A DNA stretch of 64,000 nt from Mycobacterium sp. ACS4054. Its GTDB lineage: Bacteria > Actinomycetota > Actinomycetes > Mycobacteriales > Mycobacteriaceae. The position numbers and the translations under genes are program-made. The stretch spans positions 1 through 64,000 of the forward strand of contig NZ_LZHV01000052.1 in NCBI RefSeq assembly GCF_001667275.1, written 5' to 3'. This document shows, in pieces, positions 19,046-29,839 of the stretch (the first letter of the stretch is position 1; every line of letters starts with the position of its first letter). The notes beneath the pieces were generated by a model. That model did no database searches, was not told where the DNA came from, and saw only the letters and a program-made list of their open reading frames with translations.

Positions 19046-20427
19046 GCGCACCCGCAGGACCACAGCTTGGTGGCCAGCGCGTCCATCACGTTGCGGCCGT
19101 TCGGCCCCGCGGCGTTGGAGATGAAGGCGAATGTGAGGACCCGTCCGCTGCGGTCGGTCAGCACCCCGGCCAGGGCGTTGACGGCGGTCAGCGATCCGGT
19201 CTTGGCGCGCAACCAGCCGGCCGGCCCCTGGTTGGAGGCCGCGTCGGTGAAACGGTCGGCCAGCGTCCCGCTGCCGGCCGCGATCGGCAGCAGGTCCAGC
19301 AGCGCCCGCAGCGTCGGCTGGTCGGGTCCGGCGGCGGCCTGCAGCACACCGTCGAGCGTCTTGGCGGTCAACCGGTCGTCCACCGAGAGCCCGCTGGAAT
19401 CCATCAGCGTGGCGCCGCCGGTGTCGACGTGCGCGGTGCTCAACCGGTTGGTCACCGCGTCGGCCGCACCGGCGAAGCTGCGCGGCCGGTTGATGGCGGC
19501 CGCCACCTCGCGGGCGATGCATTCGGCCATCACGTTGTCGGAGTGGTCCATCATCTCCGACAACCGCTGGACCAGCGGCGCCGACTGCACGACGGCCAGC
19601 TGCCGCGCGCCCGACGGCGCGGTCGCGATCGTCACCGCGGCGGGATCCAGGCCGAGCGCCTTGGCCAGCTCGCGGCCGGCATCCAGCGCCGGGGTGCGGG
19701 ACCGCCGGGAGTTGACGGTGGTCGGCTGGATGCGCCCGGCGTCGATCATCACCGACTCGATCGGCGCGATGTCGCCGTTGTCGACGTCGGCCGCATCCCA
19801 GCCCTGGGCCATCGTCGGCCCGCTGAACGCCGAGGTGTCGACCTGCACGGCGGTCGGGGTCACGCCGCTGCGGCGGACCTGCTCGACGAGGTCGCTGATG
19901 CGGGCCGACCCGCGGTACCAGGTGTCCACACCGGGCGGCGCGGCCGATAGCACCGGGTCACCCGCACCGACCAGCACCACGGGCCCCTGGGCGTTCTGGC
20001 TGCCGGCCACCACTCGCGTGCTGATCCGGGCCTGATGGTCCAGGGTCAGCAGGGCCGCGGCCGCCGTGAGCACCTTGTTGGTCGAGGCCGGCACGAACGG
20101 CATGTCGTCCGCCACCTGCCAAAGCTCTTTGCCCGTCATGGCGTCCGTGACCCGGCCGCCCAACCTGCCCAGGTTCGGATCGGCCGCCACGGCCGACAGC
20201 ACGGCCGCCACCCCGGCGGGGTTGGGAGTCTCCGCGGAGTCGCTGACCGGGATCATTCCCGGCTTGACCGCGGGCGCGTGCGGAGGCGGTATCGGCGCGT
20301 GCGAGCTGTTGCCGCCGTGGCCCGCCGAGGTGAAAAACGTCGCCGCCGCCACCACGGCGGCTACGAACGCCAGCACCGCCAACCCAACGAACACCTGGGT
20401 GGATTTTTGCCAGCGAGTGGGACCCAT
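19042..20427 (-). CDS. dacB: D-alanyl-D-alanine carboxypeptidase, PBP4/DacB family
   Basis: The 461-residue protein has an N-terminal membrane anchor or signal (about 12-34) and the peptidase S13 active-site set: SxxK as STNK (Ser115-Lys118), SDN in MDHSDNVMAE and KTG in LRAKTGSL. It should trim or cleave peptidoglycan cross-links outside the membrane. Length equals M. tuberculosis Rv3627c. ATG 20427 has CAGGAGA about 5 nt upstream. It is divergent from ppa and heads the dacB-DUF2342-tilS-hpt operon. Confidence 0.92.
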   Translation of the reverse strand: MGPTRWQKSTQVFVGLAVLAFVAAVVAAATFFTSAGHGGNSSHAPIPPPHAPAVKPGMIPVSDSAETPNPAGVAAVLSAVAADPNLGRLGGRVTDAMTGKELWQVADDMPFVPASTNKVLTAAAALLTLDHQARISTRVVAGSQNAQGPVVLVGAGDPVLSAAPPGVDTWYRGSARISDLVEQVRRSGVTPTAVQVDTSAFSGPTMAQGWDAADVDNGDIAPIESVMIDAGRIQPTTVNSRRSRTPALDAGRELAKALGLDPAAVTIATAPSGARQLAVVQSAPLVQRLSEMMDHSDNVMAECIAREVAAAINRPRSFAGAADAVTNRLSTAHVDTGGATLMDSSGLSVDDRLTAKTLDGVLQAAAGPDQPTLRALLDLLPIAAGSGTLADRFTDAASNQGPAGWLRAKTGSLTAVNALAGVLTDRSGRVLTFAFISNAAGPNGRNVMDALATKLWSCGCA

Positions 20428-20541
20428 CGCTCTCCTGACTGTCTCCGACCCATTCTGCCGAATCCGGCGCACTGGGCTCGACTAGGGTGATCCCCGACGC
20501 GACGGGACCACCGCGAAACGCCCAGATCTAAGGAGCGCACA

Positions 20542-21030
20542 GTGCAATTCGACGTGACCATCGAGATCCTGAAAGGCCAGCGGAACAAGTACGAGATCGA
20601 CCACGAGACCGGACGGGTGCGTCTGGACCGCTACCTGTACACCTCGATGGGCTACCCGACCGACTACGGCTTCATCGAGGACACCCTCGGCGAAGACGGC
20701 GACCCGCTGGACGCGATGGTTCTGCTGCCGCAGTCGGTCTTTCCCGGAGTCATCGTCGAGGCGCGTCCGGTGGGCATGTTCCGGATGACCGACGAAAAAG
20801 GCGGCGACGACAAGGTGCTGTGCGTGCCCGCCGGCGACCACCGCTGGGACCAGGTCAAGGACATCGGCGACGTTCCGGAGTTCGAGCTGGACGTGATCAA
20901 GCACTTCTTCGTGCACTACAAGGACTTGGAGCCGGGCAAGTTCGTGAAGGCCGCCGACTGGGTAGGCCGCGAGGAGGCCGAGGCCGAGGTGCACCGCTCG
21001 ATCGAGCGGTTCAAGAAAGAAGGGCACTGA
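20542..21030 (+). CDS. ppa: Inorganic pyrophosphatase
   Basis: Ppa hydrolyses pyrophosphate and pulls biosynthetic reactions forward. The 162-residue type I enzyme has metal-binding residues in [13 protein letters not shown] and the conserved segments [12 protein letters not shown] and [12 protein letters not shown] 20542 has AAGGAG 7 nt upstream, which settles the start. A TAGGGT element at 20483-20488 may be its -10 box. It is divergently transcribed from dacB. Confidence 0.96.
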   Translation: MQFDVTIEILKGQRNKYEIDHETGRVRLDRYLYTSMGYPTDYGFIEDTLGEDGDPLDAMVLLPQSVFPGVIVEARPVGMFRMTDEKGGDDKVLCVPAGDHRWDQVKDIGDVPEFELDVIKHFFVHYKDLEPGKFVKAADWVGREEAEAEVHRSIERFKKEGH

Positions 21031-21097
21031 CGCCCGCTGAGGTGCGGTGACGCTCACGGCGTAACCGCACGCCGATTTCCGGTGGCATCCTGGCGAG

Positions 21098-21790
21098 GTG
21101 ACCCCGGTGTGGCATTTCGCCGCCAACTTCTGGTGGCTGGTTTTTCCGCTGGGCGGCGCGATCGGCGGGGGCCTTCGCGCCATTGCCGCCGCCAACGAGC
21201 GCCGGGCCGAGCGGCGGCTCGAACGGTATCGGTTGAAGCAGCAAGCCAAGATCGCGGTGGCCGAGGCCTCCGGCCGGGCGCGGACCAACCACGAGAGCGA
21301 CCGACGAGAGCTCGCCAAACTCGTTGCGGCGCATGACGGCACCGACGGGCGGTGGCTCGAATACGAAGTCGACATCGCGCGACTGCTCGACTTTCCGATG
21401 ATGACCGACATGCGAGCCCCGCTGACCGTCGCGTTTCACAAGGCCAAGCGGCACGCGGACCTGCTGCGGCCGGAACCGCCCGAGAGCCTGCTCGGCGACC
21501 GGGACGCCTTGGCCGAATACCGCGACGCCGTTCACGAATACGTCAGCGCGTTCGAGATCGCCGAGGCCGAGGCGATCCGCCGGCGCCGTAGCGACTTCTC
21601 GGCGGACGAGCAACAACGGATGGCGCGGGCCCGGAGCCTGCTACACCTGGCGCAGGACGACGCCGCCACCCGCGAGGAACGCCAGAATGCCTACGCGCGG
21701 GCGAGCAAGGAATTGGACGGCCTGATCGCGCTGCCGGCGCCCGCGCGGGTCAGCATCGAACGGCGCATCGCGGGCCAGATCGAGGCCTAG
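21098..21790 (+). CDS. Hypothetical membrane-anchored coiled-coil protein
   Basis: I do not recognise this 230-residue protein. It begins with a hydrophobic segment (about 9-28, FWWLVFPLGGAIGGG) and continues as a highly charged, mostly helical Arg/Glu/Ala-rich region, probably coiled coil. A single-pass anchor with a cytoplasmic helical domain is the simplest reading. GTG 21098 follows GCGAG, a weak ribosome-binding site. Its TAG stop shares the palindrome CTAG with the converging DUF475 gene. I recall no counterpart here in M. tuberculosis. Confidence 0.7.
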   Translation: MTPVWHFAANFWWLVFPLGGAIGGGLRAIAAANERRAERRLERYRLKQQAKIAVAEASGRARTNHESDRRELAKLVAAHDGTDGRWLEYEVDIARLLDFPMMTDMRAPLTVAFHKAKRHADLLRPEPPESLLGDRDALAEYRDAVHEYVSAFEIAEAEAIRRRRSDFSADEQQRMARARSLLHLAQDDAATREERQNAYARASKELDGLIALPAPARVSIERRIAGQIEA

Positions 21791-22872
21791 CCGGCCGGCG
21801 ACGCGGCGGCCCTGGCCTGGCGCCGGTTGCGCAGCACGCTCCAGCCCAGCGCCGCCCCGATGAACACCACGCCCACGGAGGCGGTGACGGCGTCGGGGAC
21901 CTCTAAGCCCGGGTCGATCGACAGCAGCATGATCACCGCCAGCACACCGATCGCCCAGTGCGCGCCGTGTTCTAGGTACACGTACCGGTCCAGCGCATCC
22001 TGCCTCACCAGGAAGATCGTGATGGACCGCACGAACATCGACCCGATCAGCCCGAGACCCAGGGCGATGACGACGGGGTCCGAGGTGATCGCGAAGGCGC
22101 CGGTGACCCCGTCGAACGAGAAGGCGGCGTCGAGCACCTCGAGGTAGAGGAACAGGCTCAGGCCGGCCTTGCCGCCCGCCGTGCCGGCGGACACCGCGTC
22201 GATGTCCGGGGGCCGAAAGGCCCGGCTCAGACCGTTGACCACCAGGTACGTCACCAGGCCGAGCAATCCGGCGGTGAGCACGGTCGCGCGCTCGCCACCG
22301 GAGTGGGTCAGCCGCGTGCCGACGAGGATCAGCGCGACGCCGGTGACCGCCACCGGCACCTGGCCCAGCCGCCCGATGCGGGCGAACGGGATCTCGATCC
22401 ACTTGAGCCACTTGATGTCTCGGTCGTGGAAGACGAAATCCAAGAACAGCATCAGCAGGAACGTGCCGCCGAACGCCGCGATCTGCGGATGCGCGGCGGT
22501 GATCAGTTTTTCGTAGCTGGGCGAGCCGTCCGGGAATTCCAGCGCGCCGTGGGGCGGGGGGTTCAGCGCCAACTGCATCGCGCGGACCGGATCGAGGCCC
22601 GCGGTCACCCACACGATCACCAGCGGGAAGAGCAGCCGCATGCCGAACACCGCGATCAGAATCCCGACGGTCAAGAACATCTGCCGCCAGAACGGGCTCA
22701 TCTGCTTGAGGATCGCGGCGTTGATGATGGCGTTGTCGAACGACAGCGACACCTCGAGGGTGGCCAGCACCAGAAGCAGGAAGAGGTCTTTGAGGCCGCC
22801 GTGGGCGTATCCGACCGCGAGGGCCGCCACGGAGACCAACAGCGAGATCCCGAATATGCGCAAGGCGGCCAA
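21787..22872 (-). CDS. DUF475 / TerC-like integral membrane protein (Rv3629c family)
   Basis: The 361-residue protein has about nine hydrophobic segments and the internally repeated LEVSLSFDNAIINA (N-terminal half) and YLEVLDAAFSFDGVTGAFA (C-terminal half). The acidic-Asn motif in membrane helices is typical of TerC/DUF475 proteins, which are linked to metal ion handling, but the substrate is unknown. No ATG or GTG fits. TTG 22872 with GGAAAGGA immediately upstream gives an N-terminus aligning with M. tuberculosis Rv3629c. Confidence 0.85.
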   Translation of the reverse strand: MAALRIFGISLLVSVAALAVGYAHGGLKDLFLLLVLATLEVSLSFDNAIINAAILKQMSPFWRQMFLTVGILIAVFGMRLLFPLVIVWVTAGLDPVRAMQLALNPPPHGALEFPDGSPSYEKLITAAHPQIAAFGGTFLLMLFLDFVFHDRDIKWLKWIEIPFARIGRLGQVPVAVTGVALILVGTRLTHSGGERATVLTAGLLGLVTYLVVNGLSRAFRPPDIDAVSAGTAGGKAGLSLFLYLEVLDAAFSFDGVTGAFAITSDPVVIALGLGLIGSMFVRSITIFLVRQDALDRYVYLEHGAHWAIGVLAVIMLLSIDPGLEVPDAVTASVGVVFIGAALGWSVLRNRRQARAAASPAG

Positions 22873-22956
22873 GGTCCTTTCCGACAGCCGCCCACGATAG
22901 CGAACGCCGCTCGCCGCCGCCGACCAGCGCCCACGGGCACCTACTATTTTCAAATT

Positions 22957-24234
22957 GTGGCGATGCCCGAAGTCGGCGGTACCCCAGCGTCGACCGGCGC
23001 CGGTCCGATCACGCGCGGCAGCGTCGCCCGGGCGGCCACCGCGACGGCGCTGACCGCGCTGTGCGGCTACGCGGTGATCTATCTGGCCGCCCGTGACCTG
23101 GCCCCGGGCGGCTTTTCGGTGTTCGGGGTGTTCTGGGGGGCGTTCGGCCTGGTCACCGGCGCCGCCTTCGGGCTGCTGCAGGAGACCACCCGCGAGGTCC
23201 GGTCGGCCCGGTACTCGGCGGCGCCGACCGGACACGAACCGCGAACCCACCCGCTGCGGGTCGCCATGCTGGTCGGCGTGGCCGCGGCCGTCGTCATCGC
23301 GGGCAGCTCCCCGCTGTGGAGCGGGCGGGTGTTCGTCGAGCAACGCTGGCTGTCGGTGGCGCTGCTCAGCGTCGGGCTGGCCGGGTTCTGCGTGCACGCC
23401 ACCCTGTTGGGCATGCTGGCCGGCGCCGACCGGTGGACAGGCTATGGGGCGCTGATGGCGACCGACGCCGTCATCCGGGGGGCGGGCGCCGCGGCCACCG
23501 TCCTGCTCGGCTGGCGGCTGGTCGGCTACCTGTGGGCCACGGTCGCGGGCGCGGTCGCGTGGGTGATGGTGCTGGCTGTCTCCCCGTCGGCCCGGGCCGC
23601 CGCCCAGGCGCTGACGCCCGGCGGCGTCCAGACCTTCCTGCGGGGAGCCGCCCATTCGATCACCGCCGCCGGCGCCAGCGCGATCCTGGTGATGGGGTTT
23701 CCGGTGCTGCTGAAGCTGACCAGCAACGAGCTGGGGGCCGAGGGCGGGGTGATCATCCTGGCCGTGACGTTGACGCGGGCGCCGCTGCTGGTGCCGCTTA
23801 CGGCCATGCAGGGCAACCTGATCGCGCATTTCGTCGACGCACGCGGCGACCGGATTCGCGCCCTGGTCGCCCCGGCCGCGATCGTCGCCGGCGTCGGCGC
23901 GGTCGGGGTGCTGGCGGCCGGGCTGGTGGGCCCCTGGTTGCTGCGGGCCGCGTTCGGGCCGCAGTACCACGCCAGCGGTGCGCTGTTGGCCTGGCTCACC
24001 GGGGCGGCGGTGGCGATCGCCATGCTGACGCTCACCGGCGCCGGGGCCGTCGCGGCCGCGCTGCACCGGGCTTACTCGCTGGGCTGGGTCGGCGCCACGG
24101 TGGCGTCGGGATTGCTGCTGCTGCTACCGCTGCCCCTGCCGGCCCGCACCGTGGTGGCCCTGTTGTGCGGGCCCGTGGTCGGAATCGGCGTTCATCTGGC
24201 GGCGCTGGCGCGCGCCGGGCGCTCAGCCGGCTGA
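22957..24234 (+). CDS. Polysaccharide flippase-like multi-pass membrane protein (Rv3630 family)
   Basis: The roughly 425-residue protein has 12 or so hydrophobic segments, resembling MOP-superfamily (Wzx-like) lipid-linked sugar exporters. Its position just before ppgS and its partner suggests it moves polyprenyl-phospho-galactosamine precursors across the membrane. That role is inference. GTG 22957 and ATG 22963 are both possible starts. A strong TACTAT box at 22942-22947 places the transcript start close to them, so the mRNA has little or no leader. The much longer open frame upstream overlaps Rv3629c and is rejected. Confidence 0.8.
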   Translation: MAMPEVGGTPASTGAGPITRGSVARAATATALTALCGYAVIYLAARDLAPGGFSVFGVFWGAFGLVTGAAFGLLQETTREVRSARYSAAPTGHEPRTHPLRVAMLVGVAAAVVIAGSSPLWSGRVFVEQRWLSVALLSVGLAGFCVHATLLGMLAGADRWTGYGALMATDAVIRGAGAAATVLLGWRLVGYLWATVAGAVAWVMVLAVSPSARAAAQALTPGGVQTFLRGAAHSITAAGASAILVMGFPVLLKLTSNELGAEGGVIILAVTLTRAPLLVPLTAMQGNLIAHFVDARGDRIRALVAPAAIVAGVGAVGVLAAGLVGPWLLRAAFGPQYHASGALLAWLTGAAVAIAMLTLTGAGAVAAALHRAYSLGWVGATVASGLLLLLPLPLPARTVVALLCGPVVGIGVHLAALARAGRSAG

Positions 24235-24257
24235 TCCTGGCTAACCTTATGGGCTAG

Positions 24258-24959
24258 ATGGTTACTGAACCCAAATACTCGGGCGCCTGGATCGTCATCC
24301 CCGCCTTCAACGAAGCCGCCGTCATCGGCGAGGTGGTCGCCGACGTGCGCTCCGTGTTCGACAACGTCGTCTGCGTGGACGACGGCAGCGCCGACGACAC
24401 CGGCGAGATCGCCCGGCGGGCAGGCGCGCACCTGGTGCGCCACCCGATCAATCTGGGACAGGGGGCGGCCATCCAGACCGGCGTCGAGTACGCGCGCAAA
24501 CAGCCTGGGGCGCAGGTGTTCGCCACGTTCGACGGGGACGGGCAGCACCGGGTCAAGGATCTGGCCGCGATGATCGACCGGCTGTGCGCGGAGGACGTCG
24601 ACGTCGTCATCGGCACGCGGTTCGGCGGGCACGGCGGGACCCGACCGCCGTTCGTGAAGCGGGTGGTGCTGCAGACCGCCGCACGGCTGAGCCGCCGCGG
24701 TCGCCGACTTGGCTTGACCGACACCAACAATGGGCTGCGGGTGTTCAACAAGAAGGTCGCCGACGGGCTGGACATCACCATGAGCGGCATGAGCCACGCC
24801 AACGAGTTCATCATGCTGGTCGCCGAAAACCATTGGCGCATCGTCGAACAACCGGTCGAGGTGCTCTACACCGATTACTCGAAGTCGAAGGGGCAGCCGC
24901 TGCTCAACGGCGTCAACATCATCTTCGACGGGTTCCTGCGAGGGAGGGCTTCACGATGA
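24258..24959 (+). CDS. ppgS: Polyprenol-phosphate N-acetylgalactosaminyl transferase PpgS
   Basis: The 233-residue GT2 enzyme has the N-terminal VIPAFNE motif, VDDGSADDTGEIA (nucleotide-binding Asp) and FDGDGQHR (metal-binding DxD-like), as in dolichol-phosphate mannose synthase. M. tuberculosis Rv3631 is established as transferring GalNAc to polyprenyl phosphate, the precursor of the galactosamine on arabinogalactan. It has no transmembrane helix of its own and depends on a membrane partner, encoded next. The last codons overlap that gene by 4 bp. Confidence 0.9.
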   Translation: MVTEPKYSGAWIVIPAFNEAAVIGEVVADVRSVFDNVVCVDDGSADDTGEIARRAGAHLVRHPINLGQGAAIQTGVEYARKQPGAQVFATFDGDGQHRVKDLAAMIDRLCAEDVDVVIGTRFGGHGGTRPPFVKRVVLQTAARLSRRGRRLGLTDTNNGLRVFNKKVADGLDITMSGMSHANEFIMLVAENHWRIVEQPVEVLYTDYSKSKGQPLLNGVNIIFDGFLRGRASR

Positions 24960-25315
24960 ACTGGATCCAGGTGCTGCTGATCGGCTCGATCGTCGCGCTG
25001 CTGGTCTACCTGCTGCGGTCGCGGCGGAACGCGCGCTCGCGGGCCTGGGTCAAGGTCGGCTACGTCGTCTTCGTGCTGGCCGGCATCTATGCCGTGGTCC
25101 GGCCCGACGACACCACGATCGTGGCGCACTGGTTCGGGGTGCGCCGCGGCACCGACCTGATGCTCTACGCGCTGATCATGGCGTTCTGCTTCACCACCAT
25201 GAGCACCTACATGCGGTTCAAGGACCTGGAGCTGCGCTACGCGCGGCTGGCCCGGGCGGTCGCGCTCGAGGGCGCCGAGGAGCCCGACGCTCCGCACTCT
25301 GCGTCGAACGTCTAG
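24956..25315 (+). CDS. DUF2304 membrane protein, partner of PpgS (Rv3632 family)
   Basis: The 119-residue protein has three hydrophobic segments (about 4-20, 33-48, 67-84) and an Arg-rich helical tail containing MRFKDLELRYARLARAVA. Rv3632 in M. tuberculosis is reported to enhance PpgS activity. ATG 24956 overlaps the ppgS stop (ATGA), consistent with stoichiometric expression. No enzyme motif is visible. Confidence 0.88.
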   Translation: MNWIQVLLIGSIVALLVYLLRSRRNARSRAWVKVGYVVFVLAGIYAVVRPDDTTIVAHWFGVRRGTDLMLYALIMAFCFTTMSTYMRFKDLELRYARLARAVALEGAEEPDAPHSASNV

Positions 25316-25340
25316 CCCCGTGTGGCCGCGCGCCGCGGTT

Positions 25341-25432
25341 GAGTGTGCGCTGACGGCATTGCGGGTGTACCCACGGCGGAATTTCTGCGAATTCCCCGCC
25401 CTAGACGCACTCGAAGCCCTAGACGCACACTC
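25341..25432. repeat. Inverted repeat with duplicated GTCTAGGGC motif in convergent gap
   Basis: GAGTGTGCG (25341-25349) and CGCACACTC (25424-25432) form perfect 9-bp arms around the gap between the Rv3632-like gene and galE. On the right side the motif CCCTAGACGCAC is present twice (about 25399 and 25418). On the minus strand this reads GAGTG(TG)CGTCTAGGGC in tandem. It looks like a dispersed mycobacterial intergenic element or a weak bidirectional terminator; no U-run follows. Confidence 0.5.
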
Positions 25433-25453
25433 GAGCCGTGGCACAGCTCGGCA

Positions 25454-28168
<2,715 letters not shown>

Positions 28169-28172
<4 letters not shown>

Positions 28173-28270
28173 CCGTCTTCGCGTTCTTCGGTCGAATTGT
28201 CGTCGTCGCCGTCGGTGGCTTGCGGGGGTTGTTGGTCGCCTTCTGGTGGCGGCTGTTCGGCGGTGGTCAC
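28169..28270 (-). CDS. Candidate small acidic protein, 33 residues
   Basis: GTG 28270 with GGAGA about 5 nt upstream opens a 33-codon frame ending TAG. The product is strongly acidic and Pro/Gln-rich (ends DDDNSTEEREDG) and has no hydrophobic segment. It lies about 90 bp downstream of the tRNA-Thr gene on the same strand and could be made from a read-through transcript. Codon third positions are less GC-rich than in neighbouring genes, which weakens the case. No function can be proposed. Confidence 0.35.
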
Positions 28271-28358
28271 GCGGTTCTCCGTCCGGGCGGGATCTTTGCG
28301 TGTGCCTACCCGGGCCGGCGGAACGGGAAACGGCCGACCGGCGCACCGGGTGAAACTG

Positions 28359-28434
28359 TGGAGCCGCCTAGGAGAATCGAACTCCTGACCTATTCATTAC
28401 GAGTGAATCGCTCTACCGACTGAGCTAAGGCGGC
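28359..28434 (-). tRNA. thrT: tRNA-Thr (anticodon CGT)
   Basis: Read on the minus strand, the acceptor arms GCCGCCT and AGGCGGC pair fully. The D stem is GCTC/GAGC, the anticodon stem ATTCA/TGAAT closes loop CTCGTAA (anticodon CGT, reads ACG), and the T arm is AGGAG-TTCGATT-CTCCT. The CCA end is encoded (28361-28359). It lies between the Rv3644c-like gene and the Rv3635-like gene, the same place as thrT in M. tuberculosis. Confidence 0.97.
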
Positions 28435-28476
28435 ACGGCGGCACGAGTCTACGGCAGCGGCCGGGACACGGCGAAA

Positions 28477-29685
28477 TCAATCCCGCAGCTCCTGGCCGAA
28501 GGTGGCCACCATGGCGTCGACGGCGAACTTGGGCTTGACGTTGATCGCCAGCGCCTCGCGGCACTGAAGCACCGCCTCGATGCAGCGCAGCAGCCGCTGC
28601 GGCGACGCGTGCACGGCCAGCGCCGACACCCGCTCGGCCATGTCCGGGTGGTTGGGCCGCACCGACCCCGCCCCCGCGGAGACCATGAGCGCATCACGGA
28701 AATAGGTCGCCAGGTCGATCAGCGCCCGGTCCAGGGCGTCGCGCGATGCCCGGGTCTGGCGCGACTTCTGGCGCCGTTCGAGGTCTTTCATCGCGCCGGT
28801 GGCACCCCGCAGCGCCCCGGCGGTGCCCTTGCCGGTGCCGCCGGCGCCCAGGGCCGTCCGCAGCTCCTCGGTCTCGGCCTCGGCGCGGTCCGCGGTGAGC
28901 ACCACCGCCTCGGTTTCGGCCGCGGCCACCAGCTCCTCAGCGGCGGCATAGGCCCGCGACGGCGTCGCGGCGTCGCGGACCAGGGCCAGCGCCCGCTCGC
29001 GGCGCGCCCGCGCCTCGGCGTCGGTCGCCAGCCGCCGCGCCCGGCCCACGTGGCCGCCGCTGACCGATGCCGCCCAGTTCGCGGTCTCGGGGGTCAGGCC
29101 GTCGCTGTCGATCAGCACGCGCGCGATCGCCTCGGTCGGCGGGGTGACCAGCGCGACGTGCCGGCAGCGGGAACGCAGCGTGATGGCGATGTCCTCGGGG
29201 TCCACCGACGGCGCGCACAGCAGGAACACCGTCGACGGCGGCGGCTCCTCGACGACCTTGAGCAGCGCGTTGGCCGCGCCCTCGGTCAGCCGGTCGGCGT
29301 CCTCGATCACCACGATCTGGCGGTGCCCGGTGGCCGGGCGCCGCGACGCGATCTGCACGATGCCGCGCATCTCGTCGACACCGATGGACAGCCCCTCGGG
29401 CACGACCCGGCGCACGTCGGCGTGGGTGCCGGCCATCGTCGTGGTGCACGCCCGACATTGCCCGCACCCGGGTTCCCCGTCGGAGGTGCACTGCAGCGCG
29501 GCCGCGAAGCACAGCGCCGCGACCGAGCGGCCCGACCCCGGAGGACCCGTGATCAGCCACGCATGTGTCATAGTCCCGGCGCCTGCATCGCTGTGAACCA
29601 AGTCACCGCGGGCCGCCCTGGCGGCCGCGAGCAGCTCGGCCGTCACCACGTCCTGGCCTACCAGCCGCGTAAACACCCCGGACAT
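28477..29685 (-). CDS. holB: DNA polymerase III delta'-like clamp-loader subunit (Rv3644c)
   Basis: The 402-residue protein has GPPGSGRS, a Walker A-like loop with Arg in place of the catalytic Lys as in delta' subunits that do not hydrolyse ATP. A four-Cys zinc module C-x8-C-x2-C-x2-C follows, then VIEDADRLTEGAANALLKVVEEPP, the classic clamp-loader segment. It should act in the replisome's clamp loader. ATG 29685 (MSGVFTRLVGQ) fits the M. tuberculosis length; ATG 29697 is an alternative. It is divergent from the cyclase gene. Confidence 0.9.
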   Translation of the reverse strand: MSGVFTRLVGQDVVTAELLAAARAARGDLVHSDAGAGTMTHAWLITGPPGSGRSVAALCFAAALQCTSDGEPGCGQCRACTTTMAGTHADVRRVVPEGLSIGVDEMRGIVQIASRRPATGHRQIVVIEDADRLTEGAANALLKVVEEPPPSTVFLLCAPSVDPEDIAITLRSRCRHVALVTPPTEAIARVLIDSDGLTPETANWAASVSGGHVGRARRLATDAEARARRERALALVRDAATPSRAYAAAEELVAAAETEAVVLTADRAEAETEELRTALGAGGTGKGTAGALRGATGAMKDLERRQKSRQTRASRDALDRALIDLATYFRDALMVSAGAGSVRPNHPDMAERVSALAVHASPQRLLRCIEAVLQCREALAINVKPKFAVDAMVATFGQELRD

Positions 29686-29827
29686 CACAGGCAACATTAG
29701 CCACCCCCGCCGACAGATACCGATCGGCCACCGTATCGCGACAATCCCGTTACATTTCCCCCCTTTTCGGCCGGTCGGGCGCCGCGGTGGGATGGTTGGA
29801 AGTTTCCGAAGAGTCACTGCCGACCGA

Positions 29828-29833
29828 TACGGT
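29828..29833 (+). promoter_or_regulatory. -10 box TACGGT for leaderless adenylate cyclase gene
   Basis: TACGGT is followed after exactly 6 nt by GTG 29840. This also argues for that start over an in-frame ATG at 29792. Confidence 0.5.
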
Positions 29834-29839
29834 GGGATC

